Part shown: positions 37,449 to 45,088 of the stretch, in pieces
Layout of the letters: every line of letters begins with the position of its first letter
How positions within the stretch are numbered: the first letter of the stretch is position 1
Origin: Salinibacillus aidingensis
GTDB lineage: Bacteria; Bacillota; Bacilli; Bacillales; Alkalibacillaceae
Direction of reading: 5' to 3'
DNA: 64,000 nucleotides
NCBI RefSeq assembly: GCF_039522525.1
Contig: NZ_BAAADO010000005.1
Span: 1-64,000 of the forward strand
Made by a program: the position numbers and the translations under genes
The notes under the pieces: generated by a model
What the model saw: the letters and a program-made list of their open reading frames with translations, nothing else
Told to the model about the DNA's origin: nothing
Databases searched by the model: none

Positions 37449-37600
37449 ATTTGGATACCTCCTTCTAAATAAGAAGGACGGCCGGCCATCCATATACCTC
37501 TATTCTACTGCCAGATTTCAAGCCTGCCTATGCAAAAGGTGTGTGGAATGGCTGAATTAAATAACCATCCCCCATCATTTCCCCAAATAATGTGCTTATG

Positions 37601-38143
37601 CTATGATGGAGGAGGAGCCATAAAATAAGATGATAAATGACCCTTTGACCTTCGTAAGAAGGTGGATTCGCCAAAATCTCGGATCATTGTCATATATTTT
37701 ATGGCTTTTGTTTTTTGTTGATGCACCTCTTGAAAATCAATGATATTCCCCCAGTCAGCCAAGCACATATGAACCCAAGATAGTTGGCTAAAGAATCGTT
37801 TGACATAGAAGTCTACTAATTGTCTATAACTCTTCTTCTTATTATTTACTAGTTTTTCATGAATCATATCCATAACAGTCTCTAAAGTGTGTTGAAAATA
37901 AGGAATAAAAAAGCTGGGCAGGACTGAAAATGTCTTTTTGCAGTTCCGGCAACGATACCGACATATAGGAACTCTCTGCGTAATAATACCAGTCACACCA
38001 TACCTCCAATAAAATCCATGACGAGACAATCGATCTTTAGAATGGCACTCAGGACAAGAATCGTAGTCAGGAAAACAATTGTTTTGGCCTAATCTAGCGT
38101 AAGTTTTAAAATCAACTTCGAAGTTATGATATAACTGAGCCAT
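37601..38143 (-). CDS. DUF6431-type zinc-finger protein of the transposon
   Basis: A 180-aa protein with two zinc-binding pairs: CPECHSKDRLSRHG and CRYRCRNCKKTF. GGGGG precedes ATG 38143. This protein type commonly lies upstream of the DDE transposase and ExeA-like ATPase in Bacillales elements; it may bind the transposon ends. The role is inferred from context. The gap 37449-37600 holds no gene. Confidence 0.75.
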   Translation of the reverse strand: MAQLYHNFEVDFKTYARLGQNNCFPDYDSCPECHSKDRLSRHGFYWRYGVTGIITQRVPICRYRCRNCKKTFSVLPSFFIPYFQHTLETVMDMIHEKLVNNKKKSYRQLVDFYVKRFFSQLSWVHMCLADWGNIIDFQEVHQQKTKAIKYMTMIRDFGESTFLRRSKGHLSSYFMAPPPS

Positions 38144-38248
38144 AAAAATTCCCCCTGAAATAATCTGCTTAAAATTTAGCACATTATATCAGAAGGGCCT
38201 AGAGGACTATCTTAAAAATTTTGATTAAATTCGGGCGGTTTTGTATGA

Positions 38249-38884
38249 AACAAAATGCTGATTCACATTAATGAATTAAATATAAAACTCGATGAGAACA
38301 ATAATCTATTAGATCAGATTGACCTATTTTTAAAGGGGCATAAAAGAGTACAAACAAGTCTCTTAAATAAGTACCTTGAAGAACAAAGCAAGAACATTAA
38401 CTATTATTTTAAGCAAATTTCACCGCATGCTTTCTATAAAAAAATTAAGTTAGTTGCAGCAAAAGGTGAACTATATATTTTACTTATGGAACAAGATGGA
38501 GAAATTATAAATGATGATCTTGAAGAATTAAAGCAAGAAGTAAATGCAAGTCTTACTTTTAGTGCTGCACAATCAACCATTTTGGCTCTAAGTGTATTTT
38601 TATCACTTAATACTACGCATAGTTGGAGTGACCTTAAAATATTAGGTATAGACGATCCATTTCAAAATTTAGATGATGTAAACATTTATTCTTTTGTGGA
38701 TGTGATTGGTACACTTATAAATCGAAATCAAAAGCAAATTTTTTTAAGTACACATAATAATGATTTTTTTAAACTAATTAACTCTAAATTAAATATAGAA
38801 GACAATGAAATTGGTAATATCACGTTCTTATCGTACAACAAAGATAAAATGTTAATTAGCTCTAATGTACATTCCTCTAAGTAA
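38249..38884 (+). pseudogene. SMC/Rad50-like ATPase (LmuB-type), C-terminal fragment
   Basis: The last about 211 residues of the split ATPase. The ABC signature-like LTFSAAQSTILALSVFLSL is followed by Walker B ILGIDDPFQNLDD (about residues 130-142) and the switch histidine IFLSTHNND. It pairs with the Walker A half at 30365. A stop (TGA 38246) precedes it in frame, and joining to the middle fragment requires a one-base shift. The gene is therefore broken at both junctions. Confidence 0.83.
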
Positions 38885-38997
38885 TAACTGTAAAATTCAA
38901 ATTAAGTGAATTATCATCTAAAAAAACTAATTTTTATATAGTAGTTTAAAGGTAATCATAACCCAAGTATATTTAGTTTTGTCAATTGATGTTAATA

Positions 38998-39157
38998 AAA
39001 ATGCTAACATTTTGCTAACGCAATCTCATAAAAAACGGTAAATCACCGTTAAAGATGTTACAACCAACAACATCAAAAACGTTGATTTACCGCGATTTTC
39101 GCACCCCACGTTAAAGATATTACACACTTTCAACTTACGGGCGGCATGATGTAATAT
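38998..39157. repeat. Right-end repeat of unit 1 (about 160 bp)
   Basis: About 80 percent identical by eye to 41602-41761. It contains ATGCTAACATTTTGCTAAC, two direct copies of CGTTAAAGATRTTACA about 60 bp apart (near 39047 and 39109), an inverted pair CGGTAAATCA / TGATTTACCG, and then the groEL core. This looks like an attachment-site arm with several integrase-binding sites. The stretch 38885-38997 shows no gene. Confidence 0.8.
39139..39156 (+). other. Attachment core, second copy (unit 1 / unit 2 junction)
   Basis: GGGCGGCATGATGTAATA is identical to the groEL 3' end core. The next base differs from the groEL copy, which fixes the length of the shared core at 18 bp. Confidence 0.88.
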
Positions 39158-39239
39158 CGCCCGTAATCGCTGATGTGACAATGTTTGTGGCAAGTGTTAT
39201 TTCATAATATGATGCAAAAAGTCACATAAAAATCACATT

Positions 39240-40040
39240 TTTTATAAAATTATTTCTGAAAGGGCGTTTTCGTATAAAGATTTTACTTTTACGGAAGCGT
39301 CCTTTTTTATTTTATTGGTTACGTGTATAATTTTTATGATTGTCTTCACATCCTCATGACCAGCAGTTTCCATAATGGTCGCTAAATCGATCCCTGCTTC
39401 TGCCATCATACCAATATGAGAGTGTCTAAAATGTGAGGAGTCGCTTTTTTGTGATCTTGGTATATTGGAGCAACCGACTCATTCTATTGAAAATGGTTTT
39501 CTGGATAAACGGATAACCTTTCTCCCTACAAAACATGAAAGTCGAATCATGCGCAGTCCTTGATTTTGTGACGGTGTTCATTTTAATTTTGATATGCCCT
39601 TAACGATGGGATTTAGGAGTTGTATGATTTCATCTTCCATATTAATCGTATGAATGGATCCTGTCTTATGTAGGCGTCAATTCATAATATTTCGTGATTA
39701 TTACTTCCTTTTTACTAAATGTAATATCCGACCATTTGAGAGCGCGCGACTCCCTTGACCGCATCCTGGAAAAGGCTAACAAAAAAACGTTCCAGGTTTA
39801 AATCTAAGCCATTTTCACGGACTACCTTTAAAAATTCTTCTAATTCTCACCGCTCCAAATACCTTTTCTTTCCTCAATCGGAGTTGTTTCAATCTCTTCA
39901 ACCTTTTGACGTTTTTTGAGCATCACCACTTTTCCGAAGCTACGTTCCAAATTCAATAAAGGTGATTTAGATTTATAAATAATTGCTTTCAAATGATAAT
40001 GGTTCCCTTTTGTTATAGGTGGCTCAAAAAATGGCAATAT
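39240..40040 (-). pseudogene. Degenerate tyrosine integrase of unit 2
   Basis: The minus strand still encodes FRHSHIGMMAEAGIDLATIMETAGHEDV, the His-Arg and LGH region of an integrase 1-like protein. The catalytic tyrosine segment reads KIIHVT instead of VYLHVT. Upstream, several frameshifts and stops break the gene. The piece KVEEIETTPIEERKG (about 39850-39910) matches the inter-domain linker of integrase 1. It was the integrase of unit 2 and is no longer functional. Confidence 0.8.
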
Positions 40041-40317
40041 TCACCCTCTAACTCATCTATTATTCTTATTTAATAGTAGATGAATTGAGGTGATTTTGGA
40101 GAAAAAGTGTTCAATCTTATCTAGCGGAAACTGTTAACTTAATCTAGCAGTTACAGATAAAGTTTCTGAGGAATCGTTTTATTTTTGTCACTATTTTTTT
40201 AATATTAACACTTATAATAACTTTATTAAAATTCTATTTACAACTAAATATTTTTTGCTAGAATGGCAAATACTAGAAATCAATTTTAGTAATTCTTACA
40301 ATAGGGGAGGAACTAAA

Positions 40318-40776
40318 ATGAAAAAAACTTTAACAATTTTAGGAGCTTTAGTAATGGTGATGTCATTATTTACGACTACCAGCTTTGCACAAACCTCGTC
40401 TGGAATTAAACCATTTGCTTATGAAGATCCAGGCTTTGGTACCGGGTTTGATTGGAAGCATTTGGAAACTACTAAAAGGGATAATGTTGCAGTAAATAAC
40501 ATAACGAAAGTTGCCACAGATACAGCAATTATTTACGCTGGGGGAAAAGTAGGAAAATTAATCAAGAAAGGATTACTTGGACAGGCTGCTGGATTTGCTA
40601 TCGGGAAACAAGTTTCAAAACTAGTGCCCAAAGATCAAAACACATGGTGGACAACTGAAAAATATTATGATATTGATAAGACTGATACTGTATACGTAAA
40701 ATACGAAGTTTATGTTTATTCAGATTCAGGTAGAAACAATTTAATCACTCAATATTCCGTTGTTGAACATACTTAA
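40318..40776 (+). CDS. Secreted protein of unknown function
   Basis: A 152-aa protein with a clear signal peptide (MKKTLTILGALVMVMSLFTTTSFAQ, cleavage probably after FAQ or FA). A Gly/Ala-rich amphipathic stretch (YAGGKVGKLIKKGLLGQAAGF, about 78-98) precedes a Tyr/Val-rich C-terminus. GGGGAGG lies just upstream of ATG 40318. It is followed by a small membrane protein gene. The pattern (secreted, amphipathic, next to a tiny membrane protein) would fit a bacteriocin and immunity pair, but no known family is recognised. Confidence 0.7.
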   Translation: MKKTLTILGALVMVMSLFTTTSFAQTSSGIKPFAYEDPGFGTGFDWKHLETTKRDNVAVNNITKVATDTAIIYAGGKVGKLIKKGLLGQAAGFAIGKQVSKLVPKDQNTWWTTEKYYDIDKTDTVYVKYEVYVYSDSGRNNLITQYSVVEHT

Positions 40777-40857
40777 AATATAGTATAATCTAAATGAAGG
40801 GAAATTATGGCAAGTAGCACGTAAATCAGTGTTCTTTTGCTGTTAGGGTGTATTCTC

Positions 40858-41088
40858 ATGAAAGCTGATAAAAAACAATCTATTTATATATTCATTGTAA
40901 TCTTAATTTCTGTGACTCTTAATCAAATTTTTCCGTCAAGGGCTTGGTACTACCTTATGATGTATTTAATGATTACATCGGAGTTTTTGTTTAAGAATCC
41001 TTCTCGAAAAGAATCAGCCCTTTTAATCTTTGGTACGCCTGTTGTTATTGTTATTATTAATTTGCTCTTTTATGGAACATTCTACTAA
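40858..41088 (+). CDS. Small membrane protein, possible partner of the secreted protein
   Basis: A 76-aa protein with two or three membrane segments (about residues 8-24, 30-45, 53-72). A TAGGGTG site precedes ATG 40858. It lies 81 bp after the secreted-protein gene and is followed by a terminator. An immunity role is only a suggestion. Confidence 0.6.
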   Translation: MKADKKQSIYIFIVILISVTLNQIFPSRAWYYLMMYLMITSEFLFKNPSRKESALLIFGTPVVIVIINLLFYGTFY

Positions 41089-41146
41089 AGATGAGAAAAC
41101 CGCCTTGAAAAACTTAATTTTCAAGAGAAATATCTATACTGATATG

Positions 41147-41205
41147 CTCCCTTCTAAGTAGACAGGTTAAAAATTAAACTGCTACTTAGAGGGAGTTATT
41201 TTTAT
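41147..41205 (+). terminator. Intrinsic terminator hairpin
   Basis: CTCCCTTCTAAGTAGACAG and CTGCTACTTAGAGGGAG form a long imperfect stem followed by TTATTTTTAT. A smaller hairpin, CTTGAAAA / TTTTCAAG, lies just before it (41104-41125). It ends the unit 2 cargo operon. Confidence 0.75.
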
Positions 41206-41219
41206 GTAGTATTATAGAA

Positions 41220-41390
41220 TTGAAAAATGAAAATTACGTAAAGAGAAGTGGGCAATACATATATAATTCAGGTGGGTTTGTTTGTGAAAGCTGTATGTCA
41301 AGTAGTGATACTAGTCCCGATTGTGGTATAGTATTTGAACGCGAAACATTACACGGAGCCTTTTGTCAAAAGTGTGAATCTAAACACTAA
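41220..41390 (+). CDS. Possible small zinc-ribbon-like protein or gene remnant
   Basis: A 56-codon frame from TTG 41220 encodes FVCESCMSSSD...CGIVF...FCQKCESKH, with the spacing of a zinc-ribbon protein. No ribosome-binding site is evident and the frame sits just after a terminator. It may be the tail of a decayed gene. The rest of 41391-41601 shows nothing recognisable. Confidence 0.25.
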   Translation: MKNENYVKRSGQYIYNSGGFVCESCMSSSDTSPDCGIVFERETLHGAFCQKCESKH

Positions 41391-41601
41391 AATTTATCAA
41401 TGTGTTCTCGAAGAACTTGATCGAGCTTGTTTTAACTAAATGAACTTGCTAAATCTCCCAAAACGCTCTTGACAGGGGAGGGGACGCTATATATTTTTGC
41501 TTTATTGCCATATGCCTAAGAACTACTCAATTTGTCAATTCATTTACTTGTTTTAATTTTGATAGCGATGAAATCAAATAAAACTGATAAAAGGAGTTAA
41601 C

Positions 41602-41761
41602 AAAATGCTAACATTTTGTTAACGCAATCCCATAAAAAACGGTAAACCAACGTTAAAGATGTTACAGCCAAAAATATCCAAAACGTTGATTCACCGCACA
41701 TTTTGCACCTCTCGTTAACGATATTACACTCTCAAAGCTTACGGGCGGCATGATGTAATAT
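41602..41761. repeat. Right-end repeat of unit 2 (about 160 bp)
   Basis: Homologous to 38998-39157: ATGCTAACATTTTGTTAACGCAATC, CGTTAAAGATGTTACA and CGTTAACGATATTACA, the inverted pair around AACGTTGAT, then CTTACGGGCGGCATGATGTAATAT. The similarity covers the whole 160 bp. Confidence 0.8.
41743..41760 (+). other. Attachment core, third copy
   Basis: GGGCGGCATGATGTAATA, identical to the cores at 10749 and 39139. It is followed at 41786 and 41813 by the left-end motifs of another element, at the same distances as after the groEL copy. Confidence 0.85.
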
Positions 41762-41849
41762 AACTTATAAAACTTTATTATAACAGGGTTTTTAAAGTTT
41801 CAAATTCATGATTGCTCATGTTTTTGCTCATGTATTAAGATGCTTTGTT

Positions 41850-41885
41850 AAAAAAGGCTTCCAGTACTTTTTGGAAGCCTTTTTC
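41850..41885. terminator. Bidirectional intrinsic terminator
   Basis: AAAAAGGCTTCC and GGAAGCCTTTTT form a 12-bp stem with A- and T-runs on the two sides. It serves the leftward gene at 41922. Confidence 0.8.
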
Positions 41886-41921
41886 CTTAGCAGATTAAAA
41901 AAACATATCATGTTTAATCTA

Positions 41922-42185
41922 TCATTTAATATTCTTATTTATGTTTTTTCGATCAGTTAGTCCTGAATAAGGAATTTTGTTATAACCATATAGGCTTTCT
42001 ATAGACCCACCCCGAAATAGTTGAGGATCGATGTCATGGTGGTTTCTCAATATTAAATCGATACATGCTCTTATTTTAATTTGGTTTTGTATATTTTCAT
42101 TGAAAAATTCTTTAAATAAATCAATTGATGGGATTAAGTTATATAAATAACGACATTGGTCAAATACAAATATGTCTGAGTACAT
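41922..42185 (-). CDS. Hypothetical protein in unit 3
   Basis: An 87-aa ORF (MYSDIFVFDQCRYLYNLIPSID...) with AAAGGA seven bases before ATG 42185 and a terminator after its stop. It has no membrane segment or known motif. It occupies the place where the integrase lies in units 1 and 2, but does not resemble one. Confidence 0.45.
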   Translation of the reverse strand: MYSDIFVFDQCRYLYNLIPSIDLFKEFFNENIQNQIKIRACIDLILRNHHDIDPQLFRGGSIESLYGYNKIPYSGLTDRKNINKNIK

Positions 42186-42312
42186 CCAGGTTTCCTTTGC
42201 TTTAGTTGTATAATATGGTAAATAGTAACTTTTGAATAGATGTATTATTTTTCAATTCTACTGTTTTATAATCACTAATAGGTTCACATAATATTATTCT
42301 AAGGAGACTATT

Positions 42313-42522
42313 ATGAGTAATAAAAATCTTAATAACAAAATTTTTAATGTAATCATTGCTGTTTCAAGTATTTTAATAATATGTATGCTTATAACTTCTG
42401 TTATTGCATGGAAAAAAACAGCTGATTTGATTTTTATTATATCTGGATTTATTAGTATTCTAGGTATCTTGTTCAATATACACTTATATTCAAAAGAAAA
42501 ATCAAAAAATAAGGAGCTGTAA
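42313..42522 (+). CDS. Small two-segment membrane protein
   Basis: A 69-aa protein with two clear membrane segments (about residues 10-32 and 37-57) and a basic tail (SKEKSKNKEL). AAGGAG precedes ATG 42313. The stop lies three bases before the next gene, a secreted protein. It may be the immunity or accessory partner of that protein, by position only. Confidence 0.65.
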   Translation: MSNKNLNNKIFNVIIAVSSILIICMLITSVIAWKKTADLIFIISGFISILGILFNIHLYSKEKSKNKEL

Positions 42523-42525
42523 TTT

Positions 42526-43125
42526 ATGAAGAAAAGTATTGCAAAATCTTTATCTCTTATTATGGTCATTTGTATTTTAGCAACTTCTTTACCAGTCCAA
42601 GCTGTACAAGCTGCTACTGAGACTCCCCAAAATCAAATTGAACAATTTAATATTAAGAAGAATGGTGTCTTATATGAAGATGATACTTTTAAAGTAACTC
42701 AAACTGATAATTCAAGAACTACACTTAATAAAAAAACTAATAATAAGGTTGAGCTAACATTTACAAATTCTAACCAAACAAAAGGTATTTATACGGATAT
42801 TAACGGAAATGAAAAAAAATATTCCACAGATGCTGATGGAAATATATATTTAGATGGTGAACGTTTTATAGAAGTAAATCATTCTAAAAAAATATCACCA
42901 AATGGTTATACTAATCCAAAGTATTTTAAAGGAAAAGATGGCTTTACATATTACTATGTTAATACAACTTCCTATAATACTAAACTACAAGGTGATGTTG
43001 AGAGTATTGCACTTGGTATTTTATCATTTGTTCCATATGTAGGTACAATATTTGCAGTATCTGCTATTATTGCAGATAGTAAAGGGGGAACCTTTGAGAG
43101 GTTATGGAATGAACCAACTGAGTAA
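42526..43125 (+). CDS. Secreted protein with a hydrophobic C-terminal segment
   Basis: A 199-aa protein with a signal peptide ending near VQAA (about residue 30). A Thr/Asn-rich domain follows, with Gly-Tyr-Asp repeats (YTDINGNEKKYSTDADGNIY). Near the C-terminus a Gly-rich hydrophobic stretch (ALGILSFVPYVGTIFAVSA, about 162-180) could span or insert into a membrane. Coupled to the small membrane protein before it (AAGGAG site). A toxin or bacteriocin role is plausible but unproven. Confidence 0.65.
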   Translation: MKKSIAKSLSLIMVICILATSLPVQAVQAATETPQNQIEQFNIKKNGVLYEDDTFKVTQTDNSRTTLNKKTNNKVELTFTNSNQTKGIYTDINGNEKKYSTDADGNIYLDGERFIEVNHSKKISPNGYTNPKYFKGKDGFTYYYVNTTSYNTKLQGDVESIALGILSFVPYVGTIFAVSAIIADSKGGTFERLWNEPTE

Positions 43126-43147
43126 AGACGGTATCGTGTGTGTTGAA

Positions 43148-43176
43148 TTCCGCAAATGGGCCATTTTTGCGGAATA
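43148..43176 (+). terminator. Terminator-like hairpin after the secreted protein gene
   Basis: TTCCGCAAATGG and CCATTTTTGCGGAA form a stem with one bulge. The T-run lies inside the stem, so it is an imperfect terminator. Confidence 0.5.
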
Positions 43177-43259
43177 AATAAAAATTTGAAATATAAGTGA
43201 ACCTTTTCATCAGTTCAACTGTATAAGTTAGTAAAAGGATGAAAAGGAGTCGATTACTT

Positions 43260-43624
43260 ATGGCTTTGGGATGGTTAATTGGTTTGATTGTAGCAGCAAT
43301 TCTCGGAACAACTCTTGCAATCCTAATTGGGACAATGAATAAAAAGGTTGTACCTGACAAAAGGGAGACATTGATTTTAGGAAGTCCGATATTTATTTTT
43401 ACTGGACGAGATGGGATTATGTCATCATTATAGCCTCTCTTTATACATTTTTGTGTATAACAGGTTTAATGTTATTCCTGCTTAGGGGCGAAAATATTGA
43501 CAGTCCTTGGATACAGTTTTTTATTCATCAAACGTTTGTGTTTTCATTAATCACTTTTATTTGGTTCATCACCAGAATCGCATTTGTGTTTAAAGGGATA
43601 AAAGAGCGGTGGTCCGATGAGTTC
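43260..43624 (+). pseudogene. Frameshifted membrane protein upstream of an ECF sigma gene
   Basis: The first frame (from ATG 43260, MALGWLIGLIVAAILG...) runs to about 43407, ending ...SPIFIFTG. A second frame continues WTRWDYVIIIASLYTFLCITGLMLFLL...FKGIKERWSDEFK and ends with a stop overlapping the sigma gene start. Together they encode an about 120-aa protein with three to four membrane segments. One base is missing or extra near 43405-43415, by mutation or sequence error. It probably belongs to the sigma operon. Confidence 0.65.
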
Positions 43625-44141
43625 AAATAATGATGCTGCATCCTACGAAAGTAAAAAGCGAGTTGAGCATACGATTGAGGAATTATTTGTTATTTATAAG
43701 GCGCCAATTTATCGGTTTGTTTTCCGATACTGCCAGGATGAACAACTGTGCCTTGATCTTGTTCAGGATACATTTGTCAAATTTCATAAATATCAGGCAT
43801 ACTTCGACGAAAAAAAGTCCAATATCAAAACCTATTTGTTTCGCATAGCCTACCAACTTATGATCAACCGCCTTAAAAAACGCAGTCGAATGAAAAAGAT
43901 ACTGCCTTTTTTATATGTGAATAGTCAGCAACAGAACTTATCATACGAAGATAAATTTACAATTCAAGCAGCAATTCAACAACTCCCCGATAAACAACGA
44001 GCAGTTATTCTTTTAACTTACTATCACGATCTTACACAGAAGGATATTTCTGGAATTCTTGAAATTCCGATAGGGACCGTAAAATCACGACTGGATGCTT
44101 CGCTAAAAAAATTAAAAGCATTATTGGAGGGTAATAAATGA
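43617..44141 (+). CDS. ECF-type RNA polymerase sigma factor
   Basis: A 174-aa extracytoplasmic-function sigma factor. Region 2 includes VFRYCQDEQLCLDLVQDTFVKFHKY, and region 4 includes IQQLPDKQRAVILLTYYHDLTQKDISGILEIPIGTVKSRL, the -35-binding helix-turn-helix. The GTG/ATG start overlaps the end of the frameshifted membrane gene, and its 3' end overlaps the next gene by 4 bp. The stimulus is unknown; the partner gene next door is likely its anti-sigma factor. Confidence 0.9.
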   Translation: MSSNNDAASYESKKRVEHTIEELFVIYKAPIYRFVFRYCQDEQLCLDLVQDTFVKFHKYQAYFDEKKSNIKTYLFRIAYQLMINRLKKRSRMKKILPFLYVNSQQQNLSYEDKFTIQAAIQQLPDKQRAVILLTYYHDLTQKDISGILEIPIGTVKSRLDASLKKLKALLEGNK

Positions 44142-44374
44142 GTAATAAGGAGATTCCGAATGAGATTCAAAACAAATTAGATGAATTTCACGTGGAAGTA
44201 CCGGAACTTCCGATGAAAAGCAGTAAGCTGGAACGACTGCCAAACTGGATTTACGGACCAGCCCGGGATCCACTGGAGATATTGGGCATAAGCGGAAATT
44301 CCATTGGTCGCCTTGTATTCTATCCATTGGCTTTTGTACTATTATTATTCTTCACACCCATTTTCTTTATTTGA
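44138..44374 (+). CDS. Short membrane protein, probable anti-sigma partner
   Basis: A 78-aa protein with a soluble acidic/amphipathic N-terminus (NEIQNKLDEFHVEVPELP) and one membrane segment at the C-terminus (LVFYPLAFVLLLFFTPIFFI). It overlaps the sigma gene by four bases. Small single-pass proteins next to ECF sigma genes usually hold the sigma factor at the membrane. No zinc motif (HxxxCxxC) is present. Confidence 0.65.
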   Translation: MSNKEIPNEIQNKLDEFHVEVPELPMKSSKLERLPNWIYGPARDPLEILGISGNSIGRLVFYPLAFVLLLFFTPIFFI

Positions 44375-45000
44375 AATGAATTCCGGTAATGGGCAATAGA
44401 TATAAAGCCATAGTAAATCTAATTAATAAATATTTGGAACGGAAGCAGGCTGAAGCAAAGACGGACCCTCTTTAAGAAATACATATTATGATTAGCAAAA
44501 ATCTAATGGGAGTAATTTTTAATGAAAAATAGTGGGTTCCTTTTCCATGAGTTTACGAGACTTATGGGAAGCTTCAAGAGTTACGCAGAATTACCGATAA
44601 CTATGATATTCCAAGTGATGGGCGCGAGACTTATGCTGCGACCTGTCAAATGCTGCAAGAAGCGGATCAGGCTTATTCATTCATAAAAAAAGGAAATAAA
44701 TCTGTAAAAAGGAAAGATTGGACGTTTCTCAATCCAATCTTTCCTTTTTACATACCTATTCATCTATTATTAAGCAATTCAGGTTTGGCATTTTTGAATA
44801 TTTGAGTTTTGACTGCTCTGTCCTTTCATGGAATGATGATATAGAACACCGCACATTTTCTCCACTTGTTTAACAACAGCCAAAAAAGAGGGGAATGTAA
44901 AAGTTCTTTTTGGCTAATCTAATATTATGCGGTTTAGAAATTTCATGCTCAATGAAGTAAGATGGAGATCAATCATCTTCGGATTAAAGATGACTTTTGC
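44375..45000. other. Region of gene remnants and a terminator
   Basis: A 28-codon ORF (44389-44475) lacks a ribosome site. At about 44555-44690 a frame reads YETYGKLQELRRITDNYDIP...CQMLQEADQAYSF, which looks like the C-terminal tail of a lost gene. A strong hairpin, AAAAAGGAAAGATTGG / CCAATCTTTCCTTTTT, at 44706-44749 is an intrinsic terminator. Nothing recognisable is seen from 44750 to 45000. Confidence 0.4.
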
Positions 45001-45012
45001 CATCTTTATTTG

Positions 45013-45072
45013 TTGACATATGACAGTGTGTCATATAAAATAAACGTATCAGAAAATGACACGCTGTCATAT
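45013..45072 (+). promoter_or_regulatory. Promoter with two TetR-type operators
   Basis: TTGACA (45013-45018), 17 bp, then TAAAAT (45036-45041). A perfect palindrome, ATATGACA-GTG-TGTCATAT (45018-45036), fills the spacer. A second, ATGACA-CGC-TGTCAT (45056-45070), lies just downstream. Both share the half-site ATGACA with a 3-bp centre. They are very probably bound by the TetR protein encoded next, giving autoregulation. Confidence 0.82.
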
Positions 45073-45088
45073 TTTTGGAGGAATAACA

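Larger units (their letters stand above)
35175..38251. mobile_element. Transposon with DUF6431 protein, DDE transposase and ExeA/TniB-like ATPase
   Basis: About 3.1 kb inserted into the ATPase gene; its three genes all read leftward. TGAAAC at 35173-35178 and 38246-38251 is a possible target duplication. ACATTATT-type motifs recur inside the left end (near 35181, 35205, 35267) and once at the right (near 38180), like transposase-binding repeats of Tn7-type elements. Joining the gene across TGAAAC leaves the frame off by one, so the exact ends are uncertain. Confidence 0.65.
10767..39156. mobile_element. Integrative element unit 1 (defence island) at groEL
   Basis: A 28.4-kb insertion bounded by direct copies of the groEL core. 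It contains three tyrosine recombinases, an excisionase-like protein, a type I restriction-modification operon, an orphan PIN protein, a serine-recombinase element, and a Lamassu/ABC-3C operon interrupted by two transposons. No conjugation, replication or phage structural genes are visible. It is therefore a genomic island or mobilisable remnant, not an obvious ICE or prophage. Confidence 0.85.
39157..41760. mobile_element. Integrative element unit 2 (2.6 kb, decayed)
   Basis: Bounded by the second and third groEL cores. It holds a degenerate integrase next to its left core, in the same orientation as integrase 1, and cargo consisting of a secreted protein and a small membrane protein. Its right end is the 160-bp repeat. 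Confidence 0.78.
41761..43200. mobile_element. Integrative element unit 3, left part (right end not found)
   Basis: The first 75 bp repeat the unit 1 left end in exact register (GGGTTTTTAA at +26, TGCTCATGTTTTTGCTCATG at +53). No integrase is present and no fourth core is seen. It is therefore probably a truncated element. The end coordinate is approximate, placed after the last gene of accessory type. Confidence 0.55.

Noticed and set aside
38998..39130. The short direct repeats near the right ends as a CRISPR array
   Set aside because: There are only two copies of a 16-bp repeat per site, with similar spacers in both sites and no cas genes. Integrase arm sites explain them.
10767..39156. 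A complete prophage or ICE
   Set aside because: No capsid, tail, portal, terminase, relaxase or type IV secretion genes are visible; only integrases, a DUF771 protein and an excisionase-like protein.
39840..40037. A 65-codon leftward ORF as an independent gene
   Set aside because: Part of it matches the inter-domain linker of integrase 1. It is a piece of the decayed unit 2 integrase.
44520..44690. A 50-codon ORF starting at ATG 44522 as a real small protein
   Set aside because: Another frame over the same stretch looks more protein-like but has no start. The region is better read as a gene remnant before a terminator.
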